Shown here: in pieces, positions 1 to 11,643 of the stretch
How positions within the stretch are numbered: the stretch's first letter is position 1
Layout of the letters: each line of letters starts with the position of its first letter
NCBI GenBank assembly: GCA_025667525.1
Contig: CM046878.1
Coordinates: 99,587,237-99,651,236 of the forward strand
Reading direction: 5' to 3'
From: Glebionis coronaria
Taxonomy: Eukaryota; Streptophyta; Magnoliopsida; Asterales; Asteraceae
Length of the DNA stretch: 64,000 nucleotides
Notes under the pieces: generated by a model
Told to the model about the DNA's origin: nothing
Database searches by the model: none
What the model saw: the letters and a program-made list of their open reading frames with translations, nothing else
Program-made: the position numbers and the translations under genes

Positions 1-574
1 GCTGTCCGCGGTACCTTATAGGGACCGGCGGTTTCTTATCACTTAAGGAACCGCGCGACTTTAAGGAGCCGCGTGCAGTGGACTTGAAACCAAGTTTTTC
101 CAGGGTTTTGAGAAAAACTAAGACTTTTTCAAAAAAGTTGCAAATCTTGGAATTTTACCTCTATTAGCACTAAATTATGCTAGGTTTGCATAAAAGCAAC
201 ACATTCACAAAGAACGTCTTGACAAAGGGTGACAAAATATTTAGATATCATTTTAAACCAATTTTAGTCAAGTTTTTAGAGGTTATGATAGATTTAGGTT
301 CAATTTTAATTTCAAATTAAAGTTGATTAATGTGCACATAAGGATAGAAACACATAAAGACTAATCAATAGATCAACTTCATGAAACACTCATGAAGGAA
401 GCAAATACAATGACAAATGAAAAGAAAAAAAAAACTAACTAATACAAAGCTAGCTTAACATTAAATCTAGATGAGTAGTCTTCTTTGGCTTGGTTTTGAT
501 GAAAAACATTTATTTATAAAACTCATCATTCATCTCCTAGGAGGAGGCATGGAGAACAAGGCATGCAAGAACTC

Positions 575-1237
575 TTACAACCTCCTATGTAGTCCAAACA
601 TTTCTATCCTAAGGTTATGGATGATGTAGTGGTTGTAGAGGCAACATGGACAATTAGGACCATGAGTCTCTTGAAACCCATAGTAAGGATCACCCAAGAG
701 GGGGGAAAGTGGGACACCCAAAATTGGAATGTTTGAGTGTGGTGGAGGTGGAGGAGGCATGTTCTCCAAGGGTGATGTGGGTGAGTGTGGAGGAAAGTTC
801 TCCAAAGGAGAAATGGGTGAGTGTGGAGGTATGTTCTCCAAGGTTGGTGAAATGGGTGAGTTTGGAGGGATAAATGGTGAAGTCACCAAGGTGTCATCAA
901 AGTTATTCACAAAAGGAATGCTTTGGATTGGTTGTGGTTGTGTAGTCACATCCAAGGGTGCACTTGGAGTGAAGGGTGAAGAGAGCTCATTCATTCTTGA
1001 GTGGAATGAAGAGGAGGTAGAAGCAATAGAGTGGTTAGTACCATGGGTGGAGGTTGTCTTGCATGGTGCAAGGGGTGGTGAAGGTGATGAGGAAATGAGG
1101 ATTGGAACCATCTCATTTTTGGGTGTGTGAAAGGGTGAGGAGTTAGGCTTGGGTACCTTAATCCTAATCTTAAGTGTTTTTCTTGGGGTGGAGGTTTTGG
1201 AAGTGTTTGAGGTTTTTGTAGAAACCATGGTTGACAA
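575..1237 (-). CDS. Proline/serine-rich ORF in LTR element
   Basis: A 220-residue ORF of unknown function on the same strand as the ORF at 2033-3052. The N-terminus is Ser/Thr/Lys-rich and basic. The middle (about residues 120-170) holds three copies of a 12-residue unit containing PPHSPxSPLEN, matching a 36-bp tandem repeat at about 760-870. A poly-proline run follows, then a short C-terminus with CPCC. The composition and repeats suggest a low-complexity element protein and not an enzyme. I cannot assign a family, and the ORF may not be translated. Confidence 0.4.
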   Translation of the reverse strand: MSTMVSTKTSNTSKTSTPRKTLKIRIKVPKPNSSPFHTPKNEMVPILISSSPSPPLAPCKTTSTHGTNHSIASTSSSFHSRMNELSSPFTPSAPLDVTTQPQPIQSIPFVNNFDDTLVTSPFIPPNSPISPTLENIPPHSPISPLENFPPHSPTSPLENMPPPPPPHSNIPILGVPLSPLLGDPYYGFQETHGPNCPCCLYNHYIIHNLRIEMFGLHRRL

Positions 1238-2032
1238 AGGTGGTTTAAGGGTTAGGGAAGGATGTTTTGATGTGTGAAGAACATGACTAACAAGGTGGGT
1301 TTAAATGGGTGATGGGATGATCCAAACTAGTAATGGGTTAAAATCATTTTAGGTGAATACTGAATTTAGGTAACCTAGTTTAGGAGATGTGCAGGTTTTT
1401 GCAAAGAATCATGCAATGTTTACACAGATTGAAGAAAATAATGTAAAGCAAAAGATTCTGTCGGGCACAGTGGCCGGCGGTTCCTTATCTAGGACCGGTG
1501 GTTCCTTATCGATAAGGAGCCGCTGGTCGATATGGAACTGTGACCATAGGTGTTTCAAAAATTTCACATCCCAAATTTTGGTTAACCCAGATTTTTACCA
1601 AAGGATTCAGAAGCCAAAGTTAACTACTAACCAAAATCTAAGAAGCTAACTATCATAAAGGATGCACAAAGCTATGTAAATCACAAACATGATGGCATAA
1701 GCAACATTTAGGATTGAAATAAATAGTAATCCAAACATGTAGCATAAGTTAATACACAACCAAACCAAAGTAATAATAAGCAAATGTTTTAAACATCACA
1801 AGACAAGTAAACTTTGACACAATTCAAAGTCTTCACCTCCTTTTCTTGCCTAATCCCTTGATCATTTTTCCCAAGAACTTGAATCCCTTCCTTGACTCAA
1901 CCCGATGTTCATGCAATTCACCTCGAGTTCTAAGATTTTCACGGTAGAGATGCTCCATATTGAGATCTTTGGTACTTCACTAGAATGATGAGGCGGATGA
2001 GCTAAGTCTTCAAATTCATCCTCGAATGGGTT

Positions 2033-3052
2033 TCAGGATGGATGGGAATTACTCGATGAGTTGAAATGAGAACTAGTACCAACGTCATCACCATCACTTG
2101 TTGGCATTCTGGTGTCCTCATCATTCGGCTCTTGATGATCGGATTTTCGCGAACCTCGGTCACTTCTAGGATTTCGTTCATATACCTCTTGAATAGGCAA
2201 CATAACCCGATGAACCGGGTGAAAGCGAGAAAGATCGAGGAGAGGAAAATCATGACCAACCCTTTTAAAAAGGCGAGTAAGAAGCATAGCATAGGTAAGG
2301 TTTGTTTTGGGCTTGGAAAGAGCATAATTTATACGTCGAGCGATATAGAATGCCAAATTGTACTCGGTTGATGTAAAGATGCAAAACAACATATGCACCA
2401 TACAAGCCGGGATATGATCTCGGTTTCCACCAAGACAAAATACATTCTCCCTAAGGATATTTTCCCATTGGACCATAAAATCCTTAAGGTCGCTTGAGAG
2501 CACTTCATAGCGATTCACATTTCGCACATTAGTATGAAGGCTTCTCACAACGTTTCCATCACGCTCTTCTGAAATGATATCAAGGATAAAATTTAGATCA
2601 ACTTCGGTGATGTCATTTGGAGGTTTGTCGTTGGATTCCAAGAGAGCATCAAGTCTCCATTTGTCCGTAAAACGACAAGTGCCTACATATGGCACACCAA
2701 GAATATCACCAAACTCATCGAGGGAATATTGAATGATTTGATCATTCAACATGAAACGAATGAAGATTTCGCCATTGAATTCAAGCATGGAGTAAGTGCT
2801 AAAGAATTCAAAAAGAAACAAGGTATATATATCTTCTTCTATGAAGAGCAAGCTATCAAACCCAATAAGACCAAACATAGACTTGATATAATCGTACCCC
2901 GTTATTTCTTCATCTACGACTCTACCCTCATGGAAATTTTGAGTTGAAAGAAATGGAAAGGAGTTTTGAAGTTGAGTGGAAGCATAGGTTTGGGAAATGT
3001 TTGGCATATAATTTCTAGTGAGTTGATGATCCTTTTGGTATTGTGAAAGCAT
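2033..3052 (-). CDS. Athila ORF1-like retrotransposon protein
   Basis: A 339-residue ORF. Residues about 80-130 contain a segment with FEFFSTYSMLEF and SLDEFGDILGVP, and residues about 205-255 contain HIPACMVHMLF and YIARRIN. These blocks resemble the plant retrotransposon ORF-1 (Athila ORF-1) family, where similar 'EFG..LG' and 'N.DH.PACM..ML.C' patterns occur; this is recalled family knowledge. The C-terminus is hydrophilic (Asp/Ser/Asn-rich). It lies downstream of the primer-binding site at 4950-4962 in the same orientation. The biochemical role of this family is not well established. The plus-strand ORFs in this stretch are shadows. Confidence 0.6.
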   Translation of the reverse strand: MLSQYQKDHQLTRNYMPNISQTYASTQLQNSFPFLSTQNFHEGRVVDEEITGYDYIKSMFGLIGFDSLLFIEEDIYTLFLFEFFSTYSMLEFNGEIFIRFMLNDQIIQYSLDEFGDILGVPYVGTCRFTDKWRLDALLESNDKPPNDITEVDLNFILDIISEERDGNVVRSLHTNVRNVNRYEVLSSDLKDFMVQWENILRENVFCLGGNRDHIPACMVHMLFCIFTSTEYNLAFYIARRINYALSKPKTNLTYAMLLTRLFKRVGHDFPLLDLSRFHPVHRVMLPIQEVYERNPRSDRGSRKSDHQEPNDEDTRMPTSDGDDVGTSSHFNSSSNSHPS

Positions 3053-4949
3053 GATTAGTACCTAAATACAAACAAGAAAAAATATATTTCCAATCACTCA
3101 TATGAAAAATTAAAATCAAAAATCAAAAATATGAGAATGTGTTATATCAATTTATTGAAAAACAAAGGATTGAATCCATATCATTCTCATGTTCACAATG
3201 TAGCTATTCTATTATTTACTAAGAACATATGAACTATGTTGGATCAATAATGGACTAGAACATTGGTTTTTCAAAACAAGGTTTTTAGGTAAGCATTAAC
3301 AATGTCATTACCTATTTGTTCATGGGTTCATCTCAAATCCATCTTTTAATCAAAATTATTTAATCAAAATTTGGATTTGTTCTACAAGTGGGTTTTAGTG
3401 AAATCTTAATGAATATGACCCTAAGTAATCATAGTAAAATAACCATGTCAACCCACATTCCTATTAAGGTTTTAATTCAATTTCAATTTTAAAAATCCCC
3501 AATTATGAAAGGATGAACCCTAGAACAAAATAGATGAAATTGAAAGAAAATACTTATAATTAATTGATGCTAGATGAAGGATGAGTGAAACCCACAACTT
3601 GGAATCAATTAATTTGAGTGATTGAATGTTTTTGAAGCTTCAACAATGGTGGAAATATGATAGATCGCCGGCTGTGTGTTTTTGGGAGAGAGAGCTAGTG
3701 GTTTGAAAAAGAATAAAATAATCAAACTGGTGCTCTGACAGATTTTACTGCCCACGGTTCCTTATCGATAAAGAACCGCGGGTTTGAACCGCCAAAGATA
3801 AAGAACCGCCTACAGAGGCTGGTTTTTATCAATGAAAAACGCCAAATTTTAAAAACCAAGTTTTTCTAAAATACTTAATATTATATCATGAAACTTTTAG
3901 AATAACATTGGATCATCATAACACTAGGAAATATGCTTTAATGAAAGATTACGAGTTGAATCGAGATCGAAAAGAACCGAAATGGACAAACGACTACTCG
4001 TAGCAAAACAGCAAAGTGGAGAGAAGTCAAGGGAAGTGAATCAAGTCTAGGACTAATGCTTAAAGGATTAATGACAATCTTCAAATAGTGGTAACGAAGA
4101 GCTTGTGTCATATATAGTGGTTTAAGACATGCCTTTCCGGCGAAGTGTTAAAGGGCTTTGGTAATGAATTAACACAACGCAAATATTGATGCGTAGACTA
4201 AGATCACTTTCAATAATAGCCTTAGTCTAGACCAAAGTATGAGCAAGGTATTGATTCACTTTCTCTCCCACAAAGGGCCTACTAACCGTATGGGTACAAA
4301 CCATGGAAATCATGCTTGATACTTTAAGCTACTACTAACTCACTCTACATCACCATAGTGAGTCAAGTATCCAAGAAATGAAGGTTTGAGAGGTAAAAAG
4401 AAAAGAATCACAAACCACAAACAAATGTCAAGGCAAGGATGCCAAGAACAAGAACATAGTCAAGTAATGATCAAAAGAATGATCAAAGGGCGTGTGGAAG
4501 AACGAAAGCGTACCTTGGCCACAAAGATTAATCCATCAAGGAATCAATGCTAGGCCCAACAATGACTATGATGAGTACTAAGTCTTCAAGGACTAGTATC
4601 ATTCCCAATCATCTTGGTATCATCATTCAAGGATGTTGAAGATCAATGAAGATGAGTCTTCTACAAGTGCAAGTAACTCAATCCACAACCAATTAAGTGA
4701 TTGATCTTCATGAGTACCTACACAAAGTAAGATGCAAACTAGTAGATACATTTCAAGAGTAGATCTAAAATGCATAAAGATTACTAATCTAAAAGGGATG
4801 CAATATTACCAATTAAAGGATCTATTTTTAAAAAAAATGGTTTTGACCAAAGAGAAACTTTAGTACAACTTGACCTTCTAATTTGAGGAGACAATGAATC
4901 GATCCAAGTTTTAAAGTACAATATACTTCAAAGATCTTGAGTAACCATC

Positions 4950-4962
4950 GCTCTGATACCAA
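4950..4962 (-). promoter_or_regulatory. Primer-binding site of LTR element
   Basis: On the minus strand this reads TTGGTATCAGAGC, complementary to the 3' end of plant initiator Met-tRNA. It directly follows the LTR terminus CTACA. A G-run of more than 12 bases (4977 onward on the plus strand) lies just inside the LTR end, as often seen in this plant LTR type. Confidence 0.75.
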
Positions 4963-5329
4963 TTGTAGAAACTAGAGGGGGGGGGGGGAGGGGTGATTAA
5001 TTTCTCTTCGAATGGCAACCTAATTAAAATTACTTTTAATTTGGTTTGTATCAAAACTATCTTTTACTTGAAGCTAAGTTGCATAATGATTAGGTTTAAT
5101 TCAAATGCACTAGCAAAGATAATAGGTAAGTGTAATGATAATGAAATAAGTAAAGAGTAAGGAAGGAGACAACCTAGTGGGAAGACTCCAAGATTTATAG
5201 TGGTTCGACAACAAGGCTCTATTCTCGTTTCTACTCCACTCCTCGAGTACACCTACTCAAGATTTCCACTATATCCACAAGCTCTCTTTTTTGCGGAGAA
5301 AACCTTACATCGTCGCTTACATTATTTTC

Positions 5330-5553
5330 CGACACTAAGCTAAATTTCGAGACCTAATCTTTAGCTAGGACCAATCTACACAACGTTGCCTACTTCACAA
5401 TTTAACGACACAAGGCTAGATGTCGAGTTCTAATCTCAAGGTAGAACTAATCTTCACGACGTTTCCTACTTCACCATTTTACGACACAAGGCTAGATGTC
5501 GAGTTCTAATCCAAAGCTAGAACCAATCTTCACGACTCTTCACTTTGAAGCTA
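5330..5553. repeat. 76-bp tandem repeat, three copies, in LTR
   Basis: Units begin with CGACAC at 5330, 5406 and 5482, a spacing of exactly 76 bp. Each unit carries a GAGxxCTAAT segment and a CTTCACGAC/CTACACAAC segment. The third copy fades near 5550. The repeat lies inside the LTR of the Athila-like element. Confidence 0.8.
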
Positions 5554-5650
5554 AGTGAGAACTTCACACAACACAACTACTAATCACTTTCAAGTTAAGT
5601 GAGAACTTACAAGACACAACCACATCACTTTATAGTTAAGTGAGAACTTC
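5551..5650. repeat. 41-44 bp direct repeat around TTAAGTGAGAACTT
   Basis: The core [C/T]TAAGTGAGAACTT starts at 5551, 5595 and 5636. The core is well conserved and the spacers diverge. It follows the 76-bp repeat and belongs to the same LTR. Confidence 0.7.
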
Positions 5651-6200
5651 TAATCAATCTATTACAACTCAACTAAACATATCCAAGTACACACAGTAGC
5701 TTGGATCTACACAACATAAATCCAAGCAAACACATATGCAATGGATGTACACAACAAATCCAAGTATTCACAAATAACTTGGATGAACACAACTAGTCCA
5801 AGTATTCATAAATACAATAGATTAACATAAAAAAAGGGTATCATGATGAATATGACTAGCTCATGGATTCACCTTTATCACAATACTAGTGAGTGAGTGA
5901 TCTTCTCTTTGGACAAGGTAAAGGAGGGGATCAAGAGGATAATTATATGTAAACATACTTAACATATTAAGTGATCATTTACTAATGATTTTTTACGCTA
6001 TAGAAAAGAGAAAGGGGCTGAGGAAAAACGTCCAGAGAGGCTTGTTGGAAAATGAGATTTGATCCACTATTTAAAGGAGACAATGTACAACGGCTATTTG
6101 GCGCGGTACCTTATCTAGCCCGGCGGTTCCTTATCGCTAGGGAACCGCCTAGCTACTTAAGGTTCCGCCCGTAGACTACGCTCCGTTTTTTTCTGTTAGT

Positions 6201-8001
6201 GGGTTAGGAATATTTGAGGTATTTTAAGCCTTCAAAGGATATTCTAATAGCATATGAAATATGCTATTTTCAAGTTTACATTTTCCATTTTAATAAAACA
6301 TTTTCTAAAAAAGAAAGTTTATTAAAAAGTCTTTTGTCATATTAACAAAAGTGAGTTTTAAGGATAATCATTTTGATGATCACTAAGTATGATTAAGAAA
6401 GGTTAGTGATATGATTATTACCTTGATGATAGTGTTAGTTAAATAATTCGTTTTATGTTTTACACTAAATGTGTTGTATAGTTTGTTGTGATTAAAACTA
6501 AGAAAGATTAGTTAAACTAATAATGTTTTTAGGCATCACTAGCATTAACAAATTATTTTTATAATCTTTTACAGTATAAGTTTATATGTCAAACAAAGAT
6601 TCTTTTCCAATAATTATTTTTTAAAAAAATTCATAAACTTTTTATAATCTTGCGACCATATAATTTTAACTTCTATACAAATTCACTAGAAAGAAAGAAC
6701 TAGAGGTATAAATCGGGCTTTTTGAATGAGAGGCACAACACTCATGTTGGGCTTATATAATGAGAGCATGAATTTATGGCCTTTTGTCATTTGTAGATGT
6801 TGATAAGTTGATTCAAGGTTTTAGAATGCGACTGTGATACAAGTAGTTGTAAAGGTTGCAAGTTCAACTAATGATACTAGTAAGTAAATGTGAGTTAAAT
6901 TTGAGCATTAACATGTGTTTTATTGTCATTAAAATGAACTTTTCACGTACCTCAGTATCTTGCCAATAAATATACCATTTTTCATCTCATGTCAAGAGCC
7001 AAGACCAGGGTTCTCATCAAATCAATCTAAAGGCATTCCATTTTCATACATCTAGTGAAAAAAATTCATTTTCATATAGATGATTCTGTCAGAGTGCGGC
7101 GGAGAGGATTAATTTTAAGGAATTGTAATTTGTCACAAATCTCTCAACAATTGTAACTTTAATTCGGGTATTATTTACTACCAGTTTCCAAATTTTATTT
7201 TTGCCTATATTTACTAATGTTTCTGCCTTTTATATTTGGCGATTTCTAATATATGAAAAACTGACTTTATTTAGACTCGAGACTTGACTTCTGATAAATG
7301 ACCTTTCTTACATCATTTTGTGCATCTTATGCAACTAGATCAACACATTTATGTATTACCATGATCATGGCAAGCAGAAATACAAGCAAACCTTAAACAC
7401 GCAATACTTTAAACATTGTTTTGGTGAACCAAACCCATGGCAAACATGAAACAACCTTAGCTACTTTGGCTCATGAACCAAGTTTAAGTATAACATGAGG
7501 CTCAGTGGAATTTATCTCCAATTTAATAGTTTGTCTTTACCTTAAGTGTTCTATTTATCTATTTATAATTTAAAGGTATCAAACTAATCATTGTATAATC
7601 CATTTGTTTAGGAACCAGTTTTAATCAAAAGTTAGTGAGAACATGATGCCCATAGTCAGGCATAATTATAGAAATTTTGCAATGGCCATAAGATACAAAT
7701 TTTGTTTAATATTGGTCATCCCCTACCCACTATACTTATGCCGCATGCTTTGTCTCCATACTATTTAATACAATGTATAATTATAGTGTATCATTAGGAA
7801 TCTAATTGCTGGCTTTTATATCAATGGATTACATTTTTTAATATAGATTCAATGGCTTATATATTTATACCATGTAGTATGAATTGTGTTCGTATATGCT
7901 CATGTAACACTTGGAATACTCTTTCTGGTCATTATAGAAGACACTAGAAGGTACCCAAAACCATAACATTCACGAATCTCGACAGGAGACAGTGTGTCGA
8001 C
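6201..8001. other. A/T-rich intergenic DNA
   Basis: I see no reading frame, element boundary or RNA gene in this stretch. It separates the LTR of the Athila-like element from the HMA-domain gene and presumably contains that gene's promoter. No TATA box or regulatory motif could be assigned with confidence. Confidence 0.4.
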
Positions 8002-8681
8002 ATGAAGAAAGTAAGCGATCAAGCTCTTGTATATGTAGCACGTCTAGCAGTTCCAAGGGTAAGTCATCAAGTCTCTTAAAAACAAGTTAACAACTTCATT
8101 GTCTGCGACTCTGCGTTATACTTTGGTTTGGGAGTAGAACTTGACTGTATTGGAAATTACAGTTTTATGTAATTTATTTCCAATTTTATGTAATTTGTCT
8201 CTTTTAGTTTGTGTTTATTCTTTCCATAAATTGTGTGTTTTTCTTTGTTTATTGATTGGTGTCTTCTTAATGATCGTAGTCTCAAGTAATAGTGGTTAGC
8301 GCGAACCTGGGATGTGCTAGCTGTCGAGAAAGGTTTCACCGGATTATGACTAGAATCAATGGTAAGGAAATCTAACTCGGTTAACTTATACACACTCATT
8401 CCATGATTTGCAACACTTTTTGCTTTTTTACATGCTAAAAGATTAAAAATAGTAGTAGTTTCTTGGAGGTTAATTAAAGGGATACAAAACCTGACTCTAT
8501 ACCATGAATTGCAGGTTTAAAAGAGTATACAGTGGACGTTAGAAATAACAAAGTGATCATGAGAGGAAATACAAAACTTTGCGAGACTTTGAAGAACAAC
8601 ATGAAGAAAAAGCGTTCGTTAAGTCGGATTTTTGTCTCTTGGATTACTGAAAATTTTCGCCAATTATGGCTGTGTACGTAG
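8002..8681 (+). CDS. Small HMA (heavy-metal-associated) domain protein, three exons
   Basis: Spliced gene: exon 1 8002-8058, exon 2 8280-8361, exon 3 8515-8681. Introns have GT-AG ends (GTAAGT at 8059, TAG at 8277-8279; GTAAGG at 8362, CAG at 8512-8514) in phases 0 and 1. The product is 101 residues. Exon 2 supplies VIVVSANLGCASCRERF, with a CxxC metal-binding pair at Cys31/Cys34, and exon 3 supplies the next strand GLKEYTVDVRNNKVIMRG. This order (beta strand, CxxC loop, helix, beta strand 'G...Y.VD....V.V.G') is that of HMA/copper-chaperone domains such as plant HIPP relatives. The usual Met before the CxxC loop is Leu/Gly here. There is no C-terminal CaaX isoprenylation box (it ends LCT). 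An in-frame TAG at 7945 lies upstream of the start. Likely role: binding Cu or a similar metal. Exon structure is inferred by eye. Confidence 0.72.
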
Positions 8682-8852
8682 ATGATAGACTGTATCAAAT
8701 ATTATAATTCGATATTCAAGGTTTCGGTCTCTATTCAGTGTGCAGAGTTGTATTATTTGGTTTGAAACTTATGTGGTAAAAGTTCTTCTCACTTGGTTAT
8801 ATCTAAGACAGAAGTTGGTTGCATATATACATTTGTTTCACACTTCCACGTA

Positions 8853-8857
8853 CATGA
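8853..8857. repeat. Target-site duplication CATGA (left)
   Basis: CATGA directly precedes the 5' LTR at 8858 and is repeated directly after the 3' LTR at 16011-16015. A 5-bp duplication is typical of LTR elements and confirms both outer boundaries. Confidence 0.9.
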
Positions 8858-9614
8858 TGAAAGTGTATGGAAATAAAATTAATAGTCGCGTGATATGATC
8901 GAACTCGAGATTACAGGATCGCACATAATATGTAAATGGTTAATTTTATTTAATAAATGTATTTAATATATTTATTAAAATTAAACCGAAGCTTAACTAA
9001 CGATCGTTAAATAAATTAACAGTTAAGTTAAACGATCGTTATGGAATTAAATAGAAGAAAAGAAGGAGACGGAAAATTCCGGAAGCTACCTTTGGGTGAG
9101 CTTAGGCCGGCGGCTACAAGGGCTAAAGGAGAAGAAAAAAAAGATTTTCTTTTCTAAATTGTTTGGTTTTTCTAGCCTATATAAACAACCTTCATCCCTC
9201 ACAATTTTTTGGCTTATCCCTCTAAAAGGCAACACCTTTTTTAGGGTTCCTTTTAACCTCTTGGTTTTGATTTCTTGAATCTAGTCATATTCCCTCTATG
9301 GTTGTTGGGTAGATTATTCCACAAGCGTTGAAGCTTCGTTTATACGTGCGGGACTCACGGTATAGCCCGTCGCATTACGTGTGTACAAGAGCGTAGTATA
9401 GTTTTACTTTAAACTATATATTGGCACCGTTCTTCATAAACCCTAATTGTTGATTCAATTGGTGATCTTGTGGATCTTCGCTAGGATAAAGGTATGTAAC
9501 ATAATTTAATTAATTATAATTGTGTTATTATAATCTTGTTAAATCGCTTCCGCTATCACGTGCTTTGATCTTTGCTTATGATTATATAATTGTTATGAAC
9601 TTCATAAACCATCA
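8858..9614 (+). repeat. 5' LTR of Copia element
   Basis: 757 bp, starts TGAAAG and ends ATCA. It contains a TATA-like CCTATATAAAC near 9176-9186, followed by a transcribed R/U5-like part. Two copies of the 10-bp palindrome AACGATCGTT sit about 40 bp apart near 9000-9040, a possible regulatory pair that is partly kept in the 3' LTR. Confidence 0.9.
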
Positions 9615-9615
9615 G

Positions 9616-9629
9616 TGGCATCGAGAGCC
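9616..9629 (+). promoter_or_regulatory. Primer-binding site of Copia element
   Basis: TGGCATCGAGAGCC, one base after the 5' LTR end. It differs at two positions from the usual TGGTATCAGAGC pattern, consistent with age or a variant tRNA primer. Confidence 0.6.
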
Positions 9630-10615
9630 GTTTTAAAATGTTATAATTATCGAGATCTAAAGTTTTTTTAACTAATGGTGATTTGAGTTAAAATTACATG
9701 TTGTTTTTTAGGTTTTAACAAAATTAGGGTTTTGTTTTTTTTTAAATATCGGCCTAGCCGAATTTTTATATTTATTTTTTGTAAACCCTAAAATTACATG
9801 GTATAATCTTTTGATGTTTGCATGGGTTGATTGTTATGTCATGTATGGTTACGATCCGTAGTATTTTAATTGTTAAGAGTATGTGGGAGATCCGTGATGA
9901 ACATGCATGTTTTTTCACGGATCATATGATTTTGTATGCTATTTGCTTTATTTGATTCAAAGGTTTTAAAATTAGGAAAGACTTTTATGTTTATAAAAAC
10001 CCTAGATTTGATGTTCTTTGAATAAAATTGTTGTGTATGTGGCTATTTGATTTAGTTTTTTTTGTACCTACTTGTTTTCATGCGTTTTTTTGTATGTTGT
10101 AAACAAGGGTAATTTTTTCCAAGAAAAATAATATGAACTAAAGCACCATTAAATTTAAGTCTTATGCCATCTAATTGATGAACACTTGAAGTTACAGTTG
10201 TCGTCATATGAGATTTAGGACGATGTTGTAATAGAGAGAAAACTTCATGACTGAATAAGATTGCACATGAATGTTTTACGTTCTTTATATTAGTCAACTT
10301 AATTGAGTTACTCAGTGAGATCTGGAAATTTAAGGCGTAAAGTAGGGATAAAAACATGTTTACAATGCAAAATGACTTTTGGCAATGTAAATCCCTAAAA
10401 TATATAGAAATTGCAAATTTGTTTGTCAATTATTGTTTGACAAGTTCCCGTGTTGAATACATTTGTCACTAGTAGATCAACTGATGTGATAAGTTTATGT
10501 CAATATGGATTCTAGTTTCAAGGAAATACTATGGTTTTTTTAATACTGGGGTAATTTTATTTTTTCTTGAATGGTATTATCGAAAATACTAATATTTGAA
10601 CTTATTTTTGTAGAA

Positions 10616-11461
10616 ATGACTCAACCCGAAAACAATATGACTATAAGTTCTGCGTTCAAAGCTTTCTTTGATCGTCCTAAACTTACTGGCCCAAACTTCA
10701 ATGATTGGTATCGCTCACTAAGAATTATCTTGAGAGTAGCGGGTACTATCGATAGACTACTCCTTATCCGGAGGATCTTGCTGAAGGAGCATCTGATGCG
10801 CAAAGGCTTGAACACGCTGCTAATGTTAAGAAGCACTTTGAGGTGGCTGCCTTAATGTTAGGAAAAATGCCTCCTCCACTTTAACAGAAGTATGAGCTAT
10901 TTTCACCAAAGCGAATGCTTGATGAGCTCAAGGCTATGTTCGAAAAGACGCAAGCTGTGGAGATCTACGACTTGGTAGATGCTTTGCATAGTTGCAAGAA
11001 AGCTCCTGGAAAGTCTGTAAGTGCCCATTATATGGAAATGAGCGGTTATATGGAACAACTCATTTCATTAGGACATCGATCATAATATGGCTATCAACTT
11101 GATCAATAGGTCCCTTAACAAGGACTTCAATGATTTTGTTCAAAACTATAATATGCATTGCACGGGGAAGACAGTTAATGATTTGCATGCAATGCTCATT
11201 GACTATGAAAAGAGGTTAAAGGACAAGGCATCTGCTTCTACTCCTTCTGTGCTTTATGTACAAAAGAGTAGAGTGAATAAGCCAAAACCGCAAGCGAACA
11301 AGAAGAAAGGCAAAGGCAAGGGTGATAAGGGCAAACAAGTTGCGACTTATTCTAAACCTAAGCAAAACTTTGTCATGAAGAATCAATCTCAGAAGGATGA
11401 GACTTGTCACCATACTGGAAGAGGAACTGCCCTCTTTATCTCGATGAGTTGCGAGGAATAA
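10616..11461 (+). pseudogene. Copia gag, broken
   Basis: The frame opens with a short N-terminus and FDRPKLTGPNFNDWYRSLRI, the start of the Copia gag (UBN2-type) domain. The frame is lost near 10855 and resumes around 11087 with a gag C-terminal part and a Lys-rich stretch. The CCHC zinc knuckle is damaged: a CHH start is visible near 11404 and the WKRNC end appears in another frame, implying a small deletion between them. A functional nucleocapsid from this copy is unlikely. Confidence 0.8.
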
Positions 11462-11631
11462 AGACGAAGGATGAGCTTAGTGCTCCAACATCTTCAGGTA
11501 ACTTATTTATGATAAAGTTATTTAATCTTACATACAAATCAAATTCCTGGGTCTATGATACGGGATGCGGTATTAACATTTGTAATACACTGCAGGGATT
11601 TGAGTTGGAGAGGAAGCTTACCTATGGGTAA
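11404..11631 (+). pseudogene. Copia aspartic protease region
   Basis: The frame carries the end of the zinc knuckle, then WVYDTGCGINIC, the retroviral-type aspartic protease active site (Asp-Thr-Gly at 11557-11565), which in Copia elements typically reads DTGC/DSGC. The frame stops at 11631, before the domain would normally finish, and continues only in other frames. Confidence 0.8.
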
Positions 11632-11643
11632 CAATTTCTGCAA

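Larger units (their letters stand above)
1..6200 (-). mobile_element. Partial Athila-like LTR retroelement, 5' LTR and interior
   Basis: A minus-strand LTR element whose right part is visible. On the minus strand the LTR ends in CTACA at 4964 and is followed by TTGGTATCAGAGC (4950-4962), a typical plant primer-binding site for initiator Met-tRNA. The interior runs leftward through a leader (about 3100-4950) and two ORFs. No protease, reverse transcriptase or integrase is recognisable, so this is either a non-autonomous derivative or an element whose polymerase part lies elsewhere. The second LTR is not in the window and the outer boundary of the visible LTR is not resolved; 6200 is only the end of the last recognisable element-like block. 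Confidence 0.6.

Noticed and set aside
729..1130. Glycine-rich plus-strand ORF of 133 residues
   Set aside because: It is the antisense shadow of the proline-rich ORF at 575-1237, caused by the 36-bp repeat.
10052..10429. 125-residue minus-strand ORF in the Copia leader
   Set aside because: It lies between the primer site and gag on the opposite strand, with no domain and A/T-driven composition.
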